Counted from the first letter of the stretch, positions 1 to 8,005 are shown. The stretch is 64,000 nt of DNA from Polynucleobacter sp. MWH-Berg-3C6 (GCF_018881855.1 NZ_JACVPN010000001.1:496001-560000), one strand, 5' to 3'. A program made the numbers and translations. Notes: a model not told the origin generated them from the sequence alone.

Positions 1-1
1 C

Positions 2-202
2 CATACCATCGGAGGATTATCGGCTCACGCAGATCAGGCAGGTTTGCTTGATTGGCTAAAGGGATTTGAGGTTCCACCCAAATCGGTCTTTGTAGTCCAT
101 GGGGAGCCCGAGTCTTCTTCGGTATTTGCTGAATGTATCCGGGATGAATTGGGATGGAAAAACGTCATCATCCCAGAACGCTTACATACTTACTCTTGCT
201 AG
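2..202 (+). CDS. MBL-fold RNA metallo-hydrolase, C-terminal fragment (cut by window start)
   Basis: Only the last 66 codons lie in the window; the gene starts upstream. The fragment carries SAHADQ (residues 7-12) and VHGEP (33-37), the pattern of the C-terminal RMMBL part of the CPSF-73-like metallo-beta-lactamase ribonucleases. In that family this His/Asp region completes the zinc active site that cleaves RNA. The protein ends at a TAG and is followed by a GC-rich hairpin. The upstream domain cannot be seen, so the family call rests on this tail alone. Confidence 0.75.
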   Translation, partial: HTIGGLSAHADQAGLLDWLKGFEVPPKSVFVVHGEPESSSVFAECIRDELGWKNVIIPERLHTYSC

Positions 203-277
203 ATGCTGATGGAGTTCTCGCCTCTCAGTTTTAGGATGATGGCATAAGTCACTTACATCGTTCTAAATGGCGTAAAA

Positions 278-299
278 AAACCGCGGCGGACCGCGGTTT
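278..299. terminator. Bidirectional intrinsic terminator-like hairpin
   Basis: A nine-base stem (AAACCGCGG with CCGCGGTTT) closes on a four-base loop CGGA. It is flanked by A on the left and T on the right, so it can serve both the plus-strand MBL gene and the convergent minus-strand small membrane protein. Confidence 0.7.
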
Positions 300-319
300 G
301 ATTTAGCTAAAGAAAAAAA

Positions 320-523
320 TTACTTCTTGGCGTCTGCTGCTGGTGCTGCAGGAGCTTCTGCAGGGGCTGCTGGAGCAGCCGCTTTCTTAGCATCTTCCAT
401 GTGAGCTGCTTCTGCACCATGCTTTTCGCCGCCCATATCAATGTCGCCGTCGCCTTTGATGAGTAAATAGGCGGTGGCACTAATTAATACCAGTACCATG
501 ATGATGATTGCACGGTTGCTCAT
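320..523 (-). CDS. Small single-span membrane protein with Ala/Pro-rich tail
   Basis: A 67-residue protein with one hydrophobic segment at about residues 4-22, then a short acidic and Gly-rich stretch (GDGDIDMGGEK). The C-terminal tail is of low complexity and consists mostly of Ala, Pro and Lys. The layout suggests an inner-membrane anchor with the tail in the periplasm. The stop lies next to a terminator hairpin shared with the gene on the other side, which supports a transcribed unit. No family is recognised and no function is proposed; the low-complexity tail makes homology searching unreliable. Confidence 0.55.
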   Translation of the reverse strand: MSNRAIIIMVLVLISATAYLLIKGDGDIDMGGEKHGAEAAHMEDAKKAAAPAAPAEAPAAPAADAKK

Positions 524-720
524 TGCTTTTCCTTCGGTTTGGTTGAAATTAGGCCAATATTAACCCTTGTTGGAGCCTGGGTAAATCCCAACTTCCCCTA
601 AGGGCCGGTTCATGGGGCTTATTTAGGTATTAATACTAAGTTTTAGACCGGGTGATTAGGTCTTATTTCCTTAAATGTAAGGGGTAAGATGGGCATGACA
701 CTGATACCTAAGGCAAGCAT

Positions 721-1578
721 ATGAGTCCAAAGCTCCCCGTTAATAACGCGCAGACCATTACCGATTTTTTAAGTCTTGAGCCACATCAAATTTCTGAAGA
801 AAGTTCAGAAGAGTCATACAAGTTTGCATTTGATGATGAGGCCTTTTTAGCGCGTAAAGAAACCATTGGAATTCGTTTCGAATTAGAGTTATTGAAGCCA
901 GAAATTCTGCTCAATGAGCATGGGATTGATCACACCATCACAGTCTTTGGTTCAACCCGTTTTGTTAGTCATGAGAAAGCCTTAGAAATGGAGAGGAACG
1001 CTCAGACTGCGGACGAGAAAACTAAAGCAAATAAAGCATTGCTTCATTCTCATTACTATGAATCTGCTCGTGAGTTCGGCTCCATTGTTGCCCACTACAA
1101 CGGTACTCAGACAGAGGCTTCTAATAAACTGCATATCTGTACTGGCGGTGGCCCTGGAATTATGGAAGCTGCTAATCGTGGTGCATTTGAAGCGGGCGAT
1201 AAAACCATTGGCTTCAACATTAGCTTGCCACGAGAGCAGCATCCTAACCCGTACATTAGTCCGGGCTTAAGTTTTCGCTTCCACTATTTTGCTTTGCGTA
1301 AGATGCACTTCATGCTGCGGGCAAGAGCAATCGTTGCATTTCCAGGGGGTTTCGGTTCCTTTGATGAGCTCTTTGAGGTACTTACTTTGATGCAGACTAA
1401 AAAAGTAACCCGCTTTCCAGTGATTCTCATGGGTAAGGAGTTCTGGACTCAGATGGTCCACTTTCAGGAGATGATTGAGTTCGGCGTGATTGATGAGGAT
1501 GATATGAAGGTGATCCGCTTTGCTGAGACGGCAGGGGAGGCCTGGGCGATTATCAAAAATCATTATCAATTAACTTGA
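721..1578 (+). CDS. LOG-family nucleotide phosphoribohydrolase (TIGR00730-like)
   Basis: A 285-residue Rossmann-fold protein of the LOG/lysine decarboxylase-like family. Members cleave the N-glycosidic bond of nucleoside 5'-monophosphates, including cytokinin ribotides. The two signature elements are visible: GGGPGIMEAANRGA from about residue 142 and PGGFGSFDE from residue 208. The usual form of the second is PGGxGTxxE, so Ser replaces Thr here while the catalytic Glu is kept. It belongs to the longer class (about 280 residues) with an extended N-terminus. The ATG is preceded by AAGG at a reasonable distance. It stands alone, 52 bases before the next gene. The family is certain; whether the substrate is AMP, a cytokinin or something else cannot be told. 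Confidence 0.85.
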   Translation: MSPKLPVNNAQTITDFLSLEPHQISEESSEESYKFAFDDEAFLARKETIGIRFELELLKPEILLNEHGIDHTITVFGSTRFVSHEKALEMERNAQTADEKTKANKALLHSHYYESAREFGSIVAHYNGTQTEASNKLHICTGGGPGIMEAANRGAFEAGDKTIGFNISLPREQHPNPYISPGLSFRFHYFALRKMHFMLRARAIVAFPGGFGSFDELFEVLTLMQTKKVTRFPVILMGKEFWTQMVHFQEMIEFGVIDEDDMKVIRFAETAGEAWAIIKNHYQLT

Positions 1579-1630
1579 TGGACGTTCATCGGTCAAAGAG
1601 TTCGCCTGTAAAATACGCTAAAGCCTAATC

Positions 1631-2143
1631 ATGACCCCACAAGACGCCAGCATCGCTACCTCTCTTGATCTCCCCAGCTACTTCCTGGGTGCCATCATGC
1701 TATTGCTGGTGATGATTTTCCACGGCCTTGTGCTGCTGCAAATTGCCAAACGATATGAGGTCAAATCCTTTTTATATTTAGCTGAAAAGAAATATTCAGA
1801 GGTTGGCCTATGTTTTTACATTAGTATTTTTTGCTTATTCTTAACGCATATTGCTGAAATTATTATTTGGGGTATTGCACTATATGCTTTCAAGCTAGTT
1901 CCAGCCTTGGGCCAAAGTATTTTGTTTAGCGGCAGTACTTATACCGCCATGGGATTCATGGAGGATATCCTGCCCGAGGGCTGGAAAATGTTGGCTGTCA
2001 TTATTGCCTTCTCCGGCATGTTTGCTTTTGCTTGGACTGCTTCAGTCATGATCTCAATGACAAAAAACTTTCGGCAAGCCTATACCAAGCACCACATGGA
2101 AAAACTCAATATTTCTTCTGAAATTATTGATCGTTTCAAATAA
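1631..2143 (+). CDS. Ion-channel-like membrane protein with degenerate pore loop
   Basis: A 170-residue membrane protein with hydrophobic spans near residues 15-37, 56-82 and 115-142. Between the last two is GSTYTAMGF (about residues 101-109), placed as the selectivity filter is in two-span potassium channels (usual core TVGYG), followed by a Trp-containing final helix. This looks like the Ion_trans_2 fold with an altered filter. The cytoplasmic tail is basic and short, with no RCK or cyclic-nucleotide domain. It lies three bases before the flavoprotein gene, so the two are probably cotranscribed. Whether it conducts ions is unknown; the filter departs far enough from consensus that another role is possible. 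Confidence 0.55.
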   Translation: MTPQDASIATSLDLPSYFLGAIMLLLVMIFHGLVLLQIAKRYEVKSFLYLAEKKYSEVGLCFYISIFCLFLTHIAEIIIWGIALYAFKLVPALGQSILFSGSTYTAMGFMEDILPEGWKMLAVIIAFSGMFAFAWTASVMISMTKNFRQAYTKHHMEKLNISSEIIDRFK

Positions 2144-2146
2144 AGC

Positions 2147-3364
2147 ATGACTAAGATATGGGATGCCGTCATTATTGGCGGAGGGGCAGCCGGCTTATTT
2201 TGTGCCGGGGTTGCTGGTCAATTAGGAAAAAAAGTATTAGTCCTCGATCACGCTCCAGTATTAGGTGAGAAGATCCGTATCAGTGGCGGTGGGCGCTGTA
2301 ACTTTACCAATGTACATAGCAGCCCGGCCAATTTTCTTTCCTTAAACCCCCATTTTGTCAAAAGCGCACTTGCCAAATATCCATCAAAAGAATTTATCAA
2401 GCTAGTAAGTGCATATGGCATTGCATATCACGAGAAACATCAAGGGCAGCTCTTTTGTGATGACTCTGCCAAGCTAATTATTGAGATGCTTATGTCGGAG
2501 TGCGCTAAAGGTAAGGTCACAATTCGTAATCCTGTCTCTGTTGAATCTATTACTCAAGATGCATCTGGCTGGCATATCCATACCAATGCGGGAATTGAAA
2601 AAACCAAGGCAGTGGTGATGGCTACAGGTGGCTTGCCGGTTCCAGCAATTGGTGCGACTGCCTACTCTTTAGATATTGCAAAACAATTTGGGCTTGCAGT
2701 AGTAGACCCAAGGCCTGCATTGGTGCCGCTATCGTTTACTGCGGATACCTTTGGCAATCTCAATGATCTAGCTGGTCTGAGCGTTCCTGTCCGAATTGCA
2801 TCGGGCTCAAAAGGCCATCGTTATGGTGCCTGCCGATTTAATGAAGACTTACTTTTGACCCATAAGGGCTTATCGGGCCCAGCAGTTTTACAGTCAAGTA
2901 GTTATTGGGTTGAGGGCGAACCAATTCACATTGATTGGCTCGGCGCCATTGAGGTAGCGGGTGGATTTAATTGTGATCAGTTATTTAATGATGATGACAA
3001 TCGCTTGAAACTGGCTGAGACCATACTGTCTTCCGTTTTGCCGCAGCGCTTAGCCAAAGCATTTTCTGAACAAAGAAACCTAGGCGGTCGCAAATGGGCT
3101 GAAGTATCTAAGAAAGATCGTCAAGTCCTGAAGGAGTTGCTTACCAATTGGTCGGTGAAGCCTGCTGGAACCTTGGGCTGGAAAAAGGCGGAGGTAATGC
3201 TGGGCGGCGTGGATACAAAAGAGCTTGATGGCCAGACCATGATGTCACGCGCACACCCCGGGCTATTTTTTATCGGTGAGTGCGTTGACGTTACTGGCCA
3301 CTTGGGCGGCCATAACTTTCAATGGGCTTGGGCTAGTGGTTTTGTCTGTGCCCAAGCGCTATAA
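2147..3364 (+). CDS. BaiN/HI0933-type FAD-dependent oxidoreductase
   Basis: A 405-residue flavoprotein. The N-terminus has a dinucleotide-binding fingerprint (IIGGGAAGLFCAG, residues 9-21) and a GGGRCNFTN element at about residues 47-55, typical of the HI0933/YhiN/BaiN family. The C-terminus ends with the conserved GHLGGHNFQWAWASG segment, which contributes to the FAD site. The length fits the PP_4765-like branch (TIGR03862). Family members are NAD(P)H-linked oxidoreductases, mostly of unknown substrate. The gene follows the channel-like gene by three bases and is convergent with the TerC gene five bases downstream. The substrate cannot be inferred from context. Confidence 0.85.
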   Translation: MTKIWDAVIIGGGAAGLFCAGVAGQLGKKVLVLDHAPVLGEKIRISGGGRCNFTNVHSSPANFLSLNPHFVKSALAKYPSKEFIKLVSAYGIAYHEKHQGQLFCDDSAKLIIEMLMSECAKGKVTIRNPVSVESITQDASGWHIHTNAGIEKTKAVVMATGGLPVPAIGATAYSLDIAKQFGLAVVDPRPALVPLSFTADTFGNLNDLAGLSVPVRIASGSKGHRYGACRFNEDLLLTHKGLSGPAVLQSSSYWVEGEPIHIDWLGAIEVAGGFNCDQLFNDDDNRLKLAETILSSVLPQRLAKAFSEQRNLGGRKWAEVSKKDRQVLKELLTNWSVKPAGTLGWKKAEVMLGGVDTKELDGQTMMSRAHPGLFFIGECVDVTGHLGGHNFQWAWASGFVCAQAL

Positions 3365-3368
3365 GTCA

Positions 3369-4121
3369 CTATCGTTTTTTCTTCTTTTGACGTGAGCGTA
3401 TATTTAATAGCTCAACAGAGAGGGAGAAGGCCATCGCAACATAGACATAGCCCTTAGGAATATGAACCCCCATACCTTCTGCAATCAATACCACGCCGAC
3501 GACAGTTAAGAAGGATAGGGCGAGCACCTTAATAGAGGGGTGGCGATGTACAAAATCACCAATCGGTTTTGCAGCAATGAGCATGATGAACACTGAGGCT
3601 AGAACGGCTGCAATCATTACGCCAATTTCATCAACCATACCTACGGCGGTAATGACGCTATCAAGCGAGAAGATGATGTCTAGAATGCCAATTTGTAAAA
3701 CTGAGCCAGCAAATAATGCAAACATCGACTTATTTACATTCGTTTTTGCGTCATTGTTTTCGAGGTCATGTTCACCAACTTCGACCTCAACATAAATCTC
3801 TTTTGAGGCTTTCCAGATTAGGAAAAATCCTCCTAACAATAAGATGAGATCTCTACCGCTAATGGCATGATCATTAATGCTAAAGAGTGGGTTGGTAAGA
3901 CTCATGACCCAAGATAGACTTAGCAGCAATAAGATGCGGGTAACTAAAGCAAAGATGAGGCCAAAGCGCCGCACCTTTTCTCTAATTTCCAAGGGCAATC
4001 TATTGGCAATGACGCTAATGAAAATGATGTTGTCTATGCCCAGAATAATTTCTAGGGCGGAAAGCGTTAAAAAGGCAACCCATGCATTGGGATCGCTCAT
4101 CAGCTGCAAAAGACTGTCCAT
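3369..4121 (-). CDS. TerC-family integral membrane protein
   Basis: A 250-residue protein with about seven or eight hydrophobic spans. It carries the TerC-family acidic motif EIILGIDN near residues 24-31 and the matching second-half motif DIIFSLDSV, reflecting an internal repeat of the fold. Homologues (YgdQ, YkoY, Alx) act in metal homeostasis, notably manganese export or metallation of exported proteins. It has no CBS or CorC domain, so it is the short form. A Lys/Arg tail ends the protein. It is monocistronic, faces the Bug gene divergently and converges on the flavoprotein gene. The family is firm; the transported ion is not known. Confidence 0.9.
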   Translation of the reverse strand: MDSLLQLMSDPNAWVAFLTLSALEIILGIDNIIFISVIANRLPLEIREKVRRFGLIFALVTRILLLLSLSWVMSLTNPLFSINDHAISGRDLILLLGGFFLIWKASKEIYVEVEVGEHDLENNDAKTNVNKSMFALFAGSVLQIGILDIIFSLDSVITAVGMVDEIGVMIAAVLASVFIMLIAAKPIGDFVHRHPSIKVLALSFLTVVGVVLIAEGMGVHIPKGYVYVAMAFSLSVELLNIRSRQKKKKR

Positions 4122-4186
4122 GAATTTTTATTCCTATGTTGGGCTTAGGGTAAAGTGTATCCAAGTAAATTCATTTTGTGATTTCT

Positions 4187-5161
4187 ATGCTTAAGCCCAC
4201 ACAAATTATTAGGATATTGCTGCTGAGTGGTATGTTAGCTCTCGCATTAAATGTACAAGCAGCCTATCCAGACAAGCCCATCAAGATCATTATTGGTTTC
4301 CCGGCTGGTGGCCCATTAGACGCCCACATTCGCCTTTTGGTTGATAAGTTACAAGCAGCACTTGGGCAAACCGTGATTGTGGATTACAAGGCGGGTGCAG
4401 GTGGCGCTGTTGGAGCGCAGTTTGTAGCTCAGTCACCGCCAGATGGATACACGCTGCTGTTGGCCAACACTGGAACAATGGTAATTAATCCAGCCATCTA
4501 TACTAAGCCACCATACGACACTCTCAAAGACTTTCAGCCGATTGCAAGAACTGCACAACAACCTTTGGCTTTGATTGTGAACAAAGACGTAGCCGCAAAT
4601 TCTTTAAAAGAATTGATTGCTTACGCTAAAGCAAATCCTGGAAAGCTCAACTATGGTTCGGCTGGTAATGGTGGGATCTCTCATCTTGTTCCTGAGATGC
4701 TAAAAAGTGAAACTGGTATTTTCATGGTGCATATTCCATTCAAGGGTAGTGCGCCAGCGTTCACGGATTTAATTGCTGGCCATGTTCAATTTATGGCGGA
4801 GTCTGTTCCACAAGCTGCAAACTACGCCAAACAAGGCAAGGTAAAGGCTTTGGCGGTTACTAGCGCTAAACGCAATCCTGCATTGCCGAATACTCCCACC
4901 GTGATTGAAACAGGCGTGGCTAATTTAGAGGTGGTTGGGTTTTATGGAATTTTGGCGCCTAAGGGTACGCCACCGGATGTGACAAGTAAATTAAGTCAAG
5001 CTTTTAAGGAAACCCTGGAGTCACCTGAGATTCAGAAAAAAATGATTGAGCAGGGAGCTGATCCAGCATATTTGAATGCAGACCAATTTACTAAATTTCT
5101 TGCAACTGAGATGCCGCGCTGGGCAAAAGTAGTAAAGCAGGCTGGGGCTAAATTAGATTAA
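4187..5161 (+). CDS. Bug-family (TctC-like) periplasmic solute-binding receptor
   Basis: A 324-residue secreted receptor. A signal peptide covers about residues 1-25 (hydrophobic ILLLSGMLALALNVQA, cleaved before AYPDKPI). The mature start is followed by IIIGFPAGGPLDAHIR, which contains the conserved Gly-rich loop and Asp of Bug proteins. A GTG three codons upstream (4178) could also start it, but neither start has a strong ribosome site; I prefer the ATG. Bug proteins capture carboxylates or amides for tripartite TctABC carriers or feed sensors. No tctA or tctB gene is nearby, so the receptor is an orphan. Its stop overlaps the convergent haemoglobin stop by four bases. Confidence 0.9.
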   Translation: MLKPTQIIRILLLSGMLALALNVQAAYPDKPIKIIIGFPAGGPLDAHIRLLVDKLQAALGQTVIVDYKAGAGGAVGAQFVAQSPPDGYTLLLANTGTMVINPAIYTKPPYDTLKDFQPIARTAQQPLALIVNKDVAANSLKELIAYAKANPGKLNYGSAGNGGISHLVPEMLKSETGIFMVHIPFKGSAPAFTDLIAGHVQFMAESVPQAANYAKQGKVKALAVTSAKRNPALPNTPTVIETGVANLEVVGFYGILAPKGTPPDVTSKLSQAFKETLESPEIQKKMIEQGADPAYLNADQFTKFLATEMPRWAKVVKQAGAKLD

Positions 5162-5547
5162 TTAGCCTGATTTCTCATCCAATCTGCAGTATTAAATAGA
5201 GATTCCTCTAGCTGCTTGGCAATATTGCCTTCAATGCCACATTCTTCTAGTGCTTGATACATGCACGCAAGCCATTGATTACGTTCATTCAAGCCAATCT
5301 TAAAGGGCAGGTGCCTGGCTCTGAGCATGGGGTGACCATACTTGGGCGAATAAACATCTGGACCACCCATCCATCCGGTTAGAAAGAACTTCAGTTTCTC
5401 TCGAGAGCTAGAAAGGTCTTGGGGGTGCATGGCTCTCAAATCAGCAAATCCAGGCTCTAGATCCATTAAATCGTAGAAGCGGTCAACAATCTCATCTACT
5501 CGATCGATGCCACCAATTGCCTCATAGATTGTCTGTCTTTTAGTCAT
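5158..5547 (-). CDS. Group II truncated haemoglobin
   Basis: A 129-residue single-domain globin of the 2-on-2 type. It opens with TIYEAIGGIDRVDEIVDRFYDLM, the helix A/B region with its Gly-Gly turn. It continues through FLTGWMGGPDVYSPKYGHPML and RARHLPFKIG, which supplies the candidate proximal histidine and the Trp-rich group II signature. Such haemoglobins bind O2, NO or peroxide in the cytoplasm and are often linked to NO or oxidative stress defence. It is a single gene converging on the Bug receptor gene. The family is confident; the physiological ligand is not determined by sequence. Confidence 0.9.
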   Translation of the reverse strand: MTKRQTIYEAIGGIDRVDEIVDRFYDLMDLEPGFADLRAMHPQDLSSSREKLKFFLTGWMGGPDVYSPKYGHPMLRARHLPFKIGLNERNQWLACMYQALEECGIEGNIAKQLEESLFNTADWMRNQAN

Positions 5548-5652
5548 ATTGTCATTTTAATGCCTTAAATTAGGGGAAATTGGCAGTTTGCTAATTTCGG
5601 TATAGAGTTGAAGAAAAGACTTTCATAACCCCTTATTGATAGGAGCCTAAAA

Positions 5653-6180
5653 ATGGATGCAAAAGAATTGCAAAAATGGCAGCGCGAAAAAGCAAAAGAA
5701 ATGTTTGATTACTCACACACACTACTAGAGGCCGCGAAGAAGCTTAGCGAGCACCATCTGGCTGAGGTGGAGTGGGGTATGAAAAATGCCTTGGAGAGTG
5801 CAAAGTCAGCAGCTAAAAATGATTTAGCGAAGCTCAAGGACTTACAGGAAGAGGCTGCTAAAGAGGCTGCTAAACGTGCAGCCGCTTATCAGAAGAAGGT
5901 CAAATCTGTTTTAAAAGATCTAGGTGATAGCGCTGCGGATGAGACAGAGAAGCACCTGGAAAAAGTCCGCAACTCTTTGGTAACTTGGCTTGAAGATGCT
6001 GAAAATAAAATGCCAACACATGCAGATAAATTATCAAAAGTAGTGCATGAGATGTCTACTACCGGACAGAAGATGTTTAAGGAAGGTCGCCGCATCGTGA
6101 ATGAAGTGGCGGATGCTGCAGAAAAAAATATTGACGATATGGTTAAGAAATCTTCAGGGTCAAAGAAAAAGACTGACTAA
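5653..6180 (+). CDS. Phasin-like helical granule-associated protein
   Basis: A 175-residue, almost entirely helical, charged protein rich in Ala, Lys and Glu. An amphipathic start (MDAKELQKWQREKAKEMFDYSHTLLE, split here only by prose) resembles the phasin family that coats polyhydroxyalkanoate granules. The long middle section is predicted coiled coil, and the tail (KKSSGSKKKTD) is basic as in DNA- or granule-binding phasins. AGGAG at 5641-5645 sits seven bases from the ATG, indicating strong translation. A clear terminator follows. It is monocistronic. No PHA synthase gene is in the window, so the role is inferred from composition and could instead be a general coiled-coil stress protein. 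Confidence 0.55.
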   Translation: MDAKELQKWQREKAKEMFDYSHTLLEAAKKLSEHHLAEVEWGMKNALESAKSAAKNDLAKLKDLQEEAAKEAAKRAAAYQKKVKSVLKDLGDSAADETEKHLEKVRNSLVTWLEDAENKMPTHADKLSKVVHEMSTTGQKMFKEGRRIVNEVADAAEKNIDDMVKKSSGSKKKTD

Positions 6181-6210
6181 TCCACTAACTCAGTACCATC
6201 GCAATAGTCA

Positions 6211-6239
6211 AAAACCGCCTCAAATATCGAGGCGGTTTT
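6211..6239. terminator. Intrinsic terminator (bidirectional) after the phasin-like gene
   Basis: An 11-base perfect stem AAAACCGCCTC / GAGGCGGTTTT around a seven-base loop, with a T run on the plus side and an A run on the left, so it can stop transcription from either side. The minus-strand TIGR02450 gene ends at 6240, directly against it. Confidence 0.9.
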
Positions 6240-6461
6240 TTATTGCCACCCCTGTATCCATAGTTCGCTATTGGTAAGGTCGCGCCAGGCAATCAGAGAA
6301 ACCTTTTTTGTATAGACTGCCTCAATTTCAACAAACTCAATCTTTTCGTTTGGCGGCTCTGGAACGATGACTTTGCTCACCAAAAAATGCTTCTGTTTGG
6401 CAATGGGTTTCACTGCTGTCCATTTAGTTAGTAAAAGTTTCTTGGGGCTCAGTGGATTCAT
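6240..6461 (-). CDS. TIGR02450/DUF2389 family Trp-rich small protein
   Basis: A 73-residue protein starting MNPLSPKKLLLTKWTAV and ending with WRDLTNSELWIQGWQ. This matches my memory of the TIGR02450 (DUF2389) family: NP.xPKKLL..KWTAV at the start, KHFLV in the middle, and a Trp-rich end with W..L....W..GW. I chose the inner ATG (25 codons after a longer in-frame start at 6536) because family similarity begins there and the longer form would overlap the upstream lipoprotein gene. The lipoprotein stop is seven bases upstream, so the two genes are probably one operon. The family function is unknown. Confidence 0.7.
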   Translation of the reverse strand: MNPLSPKKLLLTKWTAVKPIAKQKHFLVSKVIVPEPPNEKIEFVEIEAVYTKKVSLIAWRDLTNSELWIQGWQ

Positions 6462-6468
6462 GGCTGTT

Positions 6469-6774
6469 TTAGAGGGCACTGCATAGGTAGCTCTTCTCCC
6501 CGGCGATGAGTTCGCCAGATGATGGAGTAAAGACATGACTAGAATTTTGGATCACTGGGGGACATTTTTGGTCAAAGTAGCTTCGATTGCCCAGACTACC
6601 GCAGTAGTCCAGCTGAAGATCTTTAAATTCCATACGCGCCTTTCTGAGTACCATGGGCACCTTCATCTCCGCTGTGGAATTGCAACTCCAGCTGGTATAG
6701 GTTTCACGCTCGCAGGCCAATAGGCCAAAGAGGGTAACAATGAGGATGGTCGGTCTAGTAAAGGGTAAGTACAT
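6469..6774 (-). CDS. Putative small lipoprotein of unknown function
   Basis: A 101-residue protein with a lipoprotein signal: hydrophobic TILIVTLFGLLAC with the lipobox Cys at residue 21. The mature part has further cysteines, including WSC near residue 31, DYC and KCPP in the middle, and one near the C-terminus, so disulfides are likely. It reads in a different frame from the TIGR02450 gene that follows closely. I considered a frameshifted single gene but judged both ends complete. No family is recognised. It is probably exported to the periplasmic face of a membrane. Confidence 0.5.
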   Translation of the reverse strand: MYLPFTRPTILIVTLFGLLACERETYTSWSCNSTAEMKVPMVLRKARMEFKDLQLDYCGSLGNRSYFDQKCPPVIQNSSHVFTPSSGELIAGEKSYLCSAL

Positions 6775-6863
6775 AGGCCTAGCATAGCTAATATTGAGAT
6801 TGCCTGCTGAGGCACCCCTAAAATTCCCCGAGACTTTTAATTTGGTATTACTATTTATGTCAG

Positions 6864-6885
6864 ATTGCTTGGCTAAACAAGCAAT
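6864..6885. promoter_or_regulatory. Perfect 8-bp inverted repeat upstream of the Tat-FAH gene
   Basis: ATTGCTTG and CAAGCAAT are separated by six bases (GCTAAA), ending 45 bases before the GTG start at 6931. It could be a repressor operator or a leader hairpin. No T run follows, so it is not a typical terminator. Confidence 0.45.
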
Positions 6886-6930
6886 TAAAACGGCAATAAG
6901 AATAAAGATAAAGATATCAAAGGAGAGCTT

Positions 6931-7980
6931 GTGGATACAAATCGGAGAGATGCGCTAAAGCTAGGTGCTACAGCAGCTGTCAGTGGCATGTTTATTTCTA
7001 GCGCGATGGCAGCGCCTGGCGACCAGCCAACAATCGTAGTTCCGTCAATGACTGGCAAAGCTGGTTTACGTGTGGCTAATTATTTACCAAAGATGGGCGC
7101 AACATCGAGATTGGGTCTGGTGACTAATGATGGTCTCGTCGTTGATATTCCTGCTGAAGCAAAGCGTCAAAAGATTGAGCTTTCTTTTGATCCAACATCG
7201 ATGATTTCATTGGCGGCTTCTGGTAATCGCGGTCTTGTTGAGTTGGCGACTATTTTTAAAAACCGTGGATCTAATTTAGTGAGCGTGAATAGTGTGGTCT
7301 TGCTATCACCAATTCCGAAGCCACAAAGTAATATTTATTGCGTTGGCTGGAACTATTTAGATCACTTTGAGGAAGGTCTGCAGAATCGTGAGGATAAATC
7401 TGTTAAAGAGTATCCAAAAGTGCCTGTGCTCTTTACCAAGGGTACACAAACAATGAATGGACCTTTTGATTCCATTCCTTATGACGCTAGTTACTCTACG
7501 GCAATTGATTGGGAGGCAGAGCTAGCTGTTGTGATTGGTAAAAAGGGCAAGAACATTCCTGAAGAAAATGCGATGGATTATGTTTTTGGCTACTCCGCCT
7601 ATAACGATACGACGGCACGCGATGTTCAGCAAAAGCGTCACTCAGGTCAGTGGTTCAAGGGCAAGAGTTTGGATGGTCACGGACCGATGGGGCCGTGGAT
7701 TGTGACTGCTGGCGGCGTGAACTTGCAAGATACTCGAATCATCTGTCGAGTTAACGGTGCAGAAAAACAAAATGCAAGCTACAAGCAAATGTATTTCAAG
7801 ATCCCGGTGATTATTGCTGAGCTGTCGCGCAGTTTGACTTTATTGCCGGGCGACATCATTGCAACTGGCACGCCTTCAGGCGTGGGTTACAGCAGAAAGC
7901 CGCCTGAATTCTTAAGGCCGGGCGACATGATGGAAACCGAGATCACTGGCGTCGGAATTATTCGCAATAAGATCGCTTAA
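6931..7980 (+). CDS. Fumarylacetoacetate hydrolase-family enzyme with Tat signal
   Basis: A 349-residue protein. GTG is chosen as start because AGGAGAG (6921-6927) precedes it closely. The N-terminus NRRDALKLGATAAVSGMFISS followed by AMAAPG is a twin-arginine signal, so the enzyme is predicted to be exported folded. The FAH catalytic domain spans about residues 110-349: IYCVGWNYLDHFEEG, the metal-binding DWEAELAVVIG (Glu, Glu), GYSAYNDTTARDVQ (Asp), and the late TGTPSGVGYSRKPP loop. Family members hydrolyse or decarboxylate acylpyruvates and related ring-cleavage products using Mg2+. Export is unusual for this family. It is a single gene, preceded by an inverted repeat. Confidence 0.85.
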   Translation: MDTNRRDALKLGATAAVSGMFISSAMAAPGDQPTIVVPSMTGKAGLRVANYLPKMGATSRLGLVTNDGLVVDIPAEAKRQKIELSFDPTSMISLAASGNRGLVELATIFKNRGSNLVSVNSVVLLSPIPKPQSNIYCVGWNYLDHFEEGLQNREDKSVKEYPKVPVLFTKGTQTMNGPFDSIPYDASYSTAIDWEAELAVVIGKKGKNIPEENAMDYVFGYSAYNDTTARDVQQKRHSGQWFKGKSLDGHGPMGPWIVTAGGVNLQDTRIICRVNGAEKQNASYKQMYFKIPVIIAELSRSLTLLPGDIIATGTPSGVGYSRKPPEFLRPGDMMETEITGVGIIRNKIA

Positions 7981-8005
7981 GCACTACTGCATTACAAAGC
8001 AAGGA

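Noticed and set aside
320..420. Ala/Pro codon repeats as a possible repeat array
   Set aside because: They are low-complexity coding repeats of the small membrane protein, not a CRISPR or minisatellite.
627..636. Palindrome GTATTAATAC before the LOG gene
   Set aside because: A perfect 10-base AT-rich palindrome, but short and expected by chance at this length and composition.
6240..6774. One lipoprotein gene broken by a frameshift
   Set aside because: The upstream ORF has a full signal and ends naturally. The downstream frame from the inner ATG matches the whole length of the TIGR02450 family, so two genes fit better.
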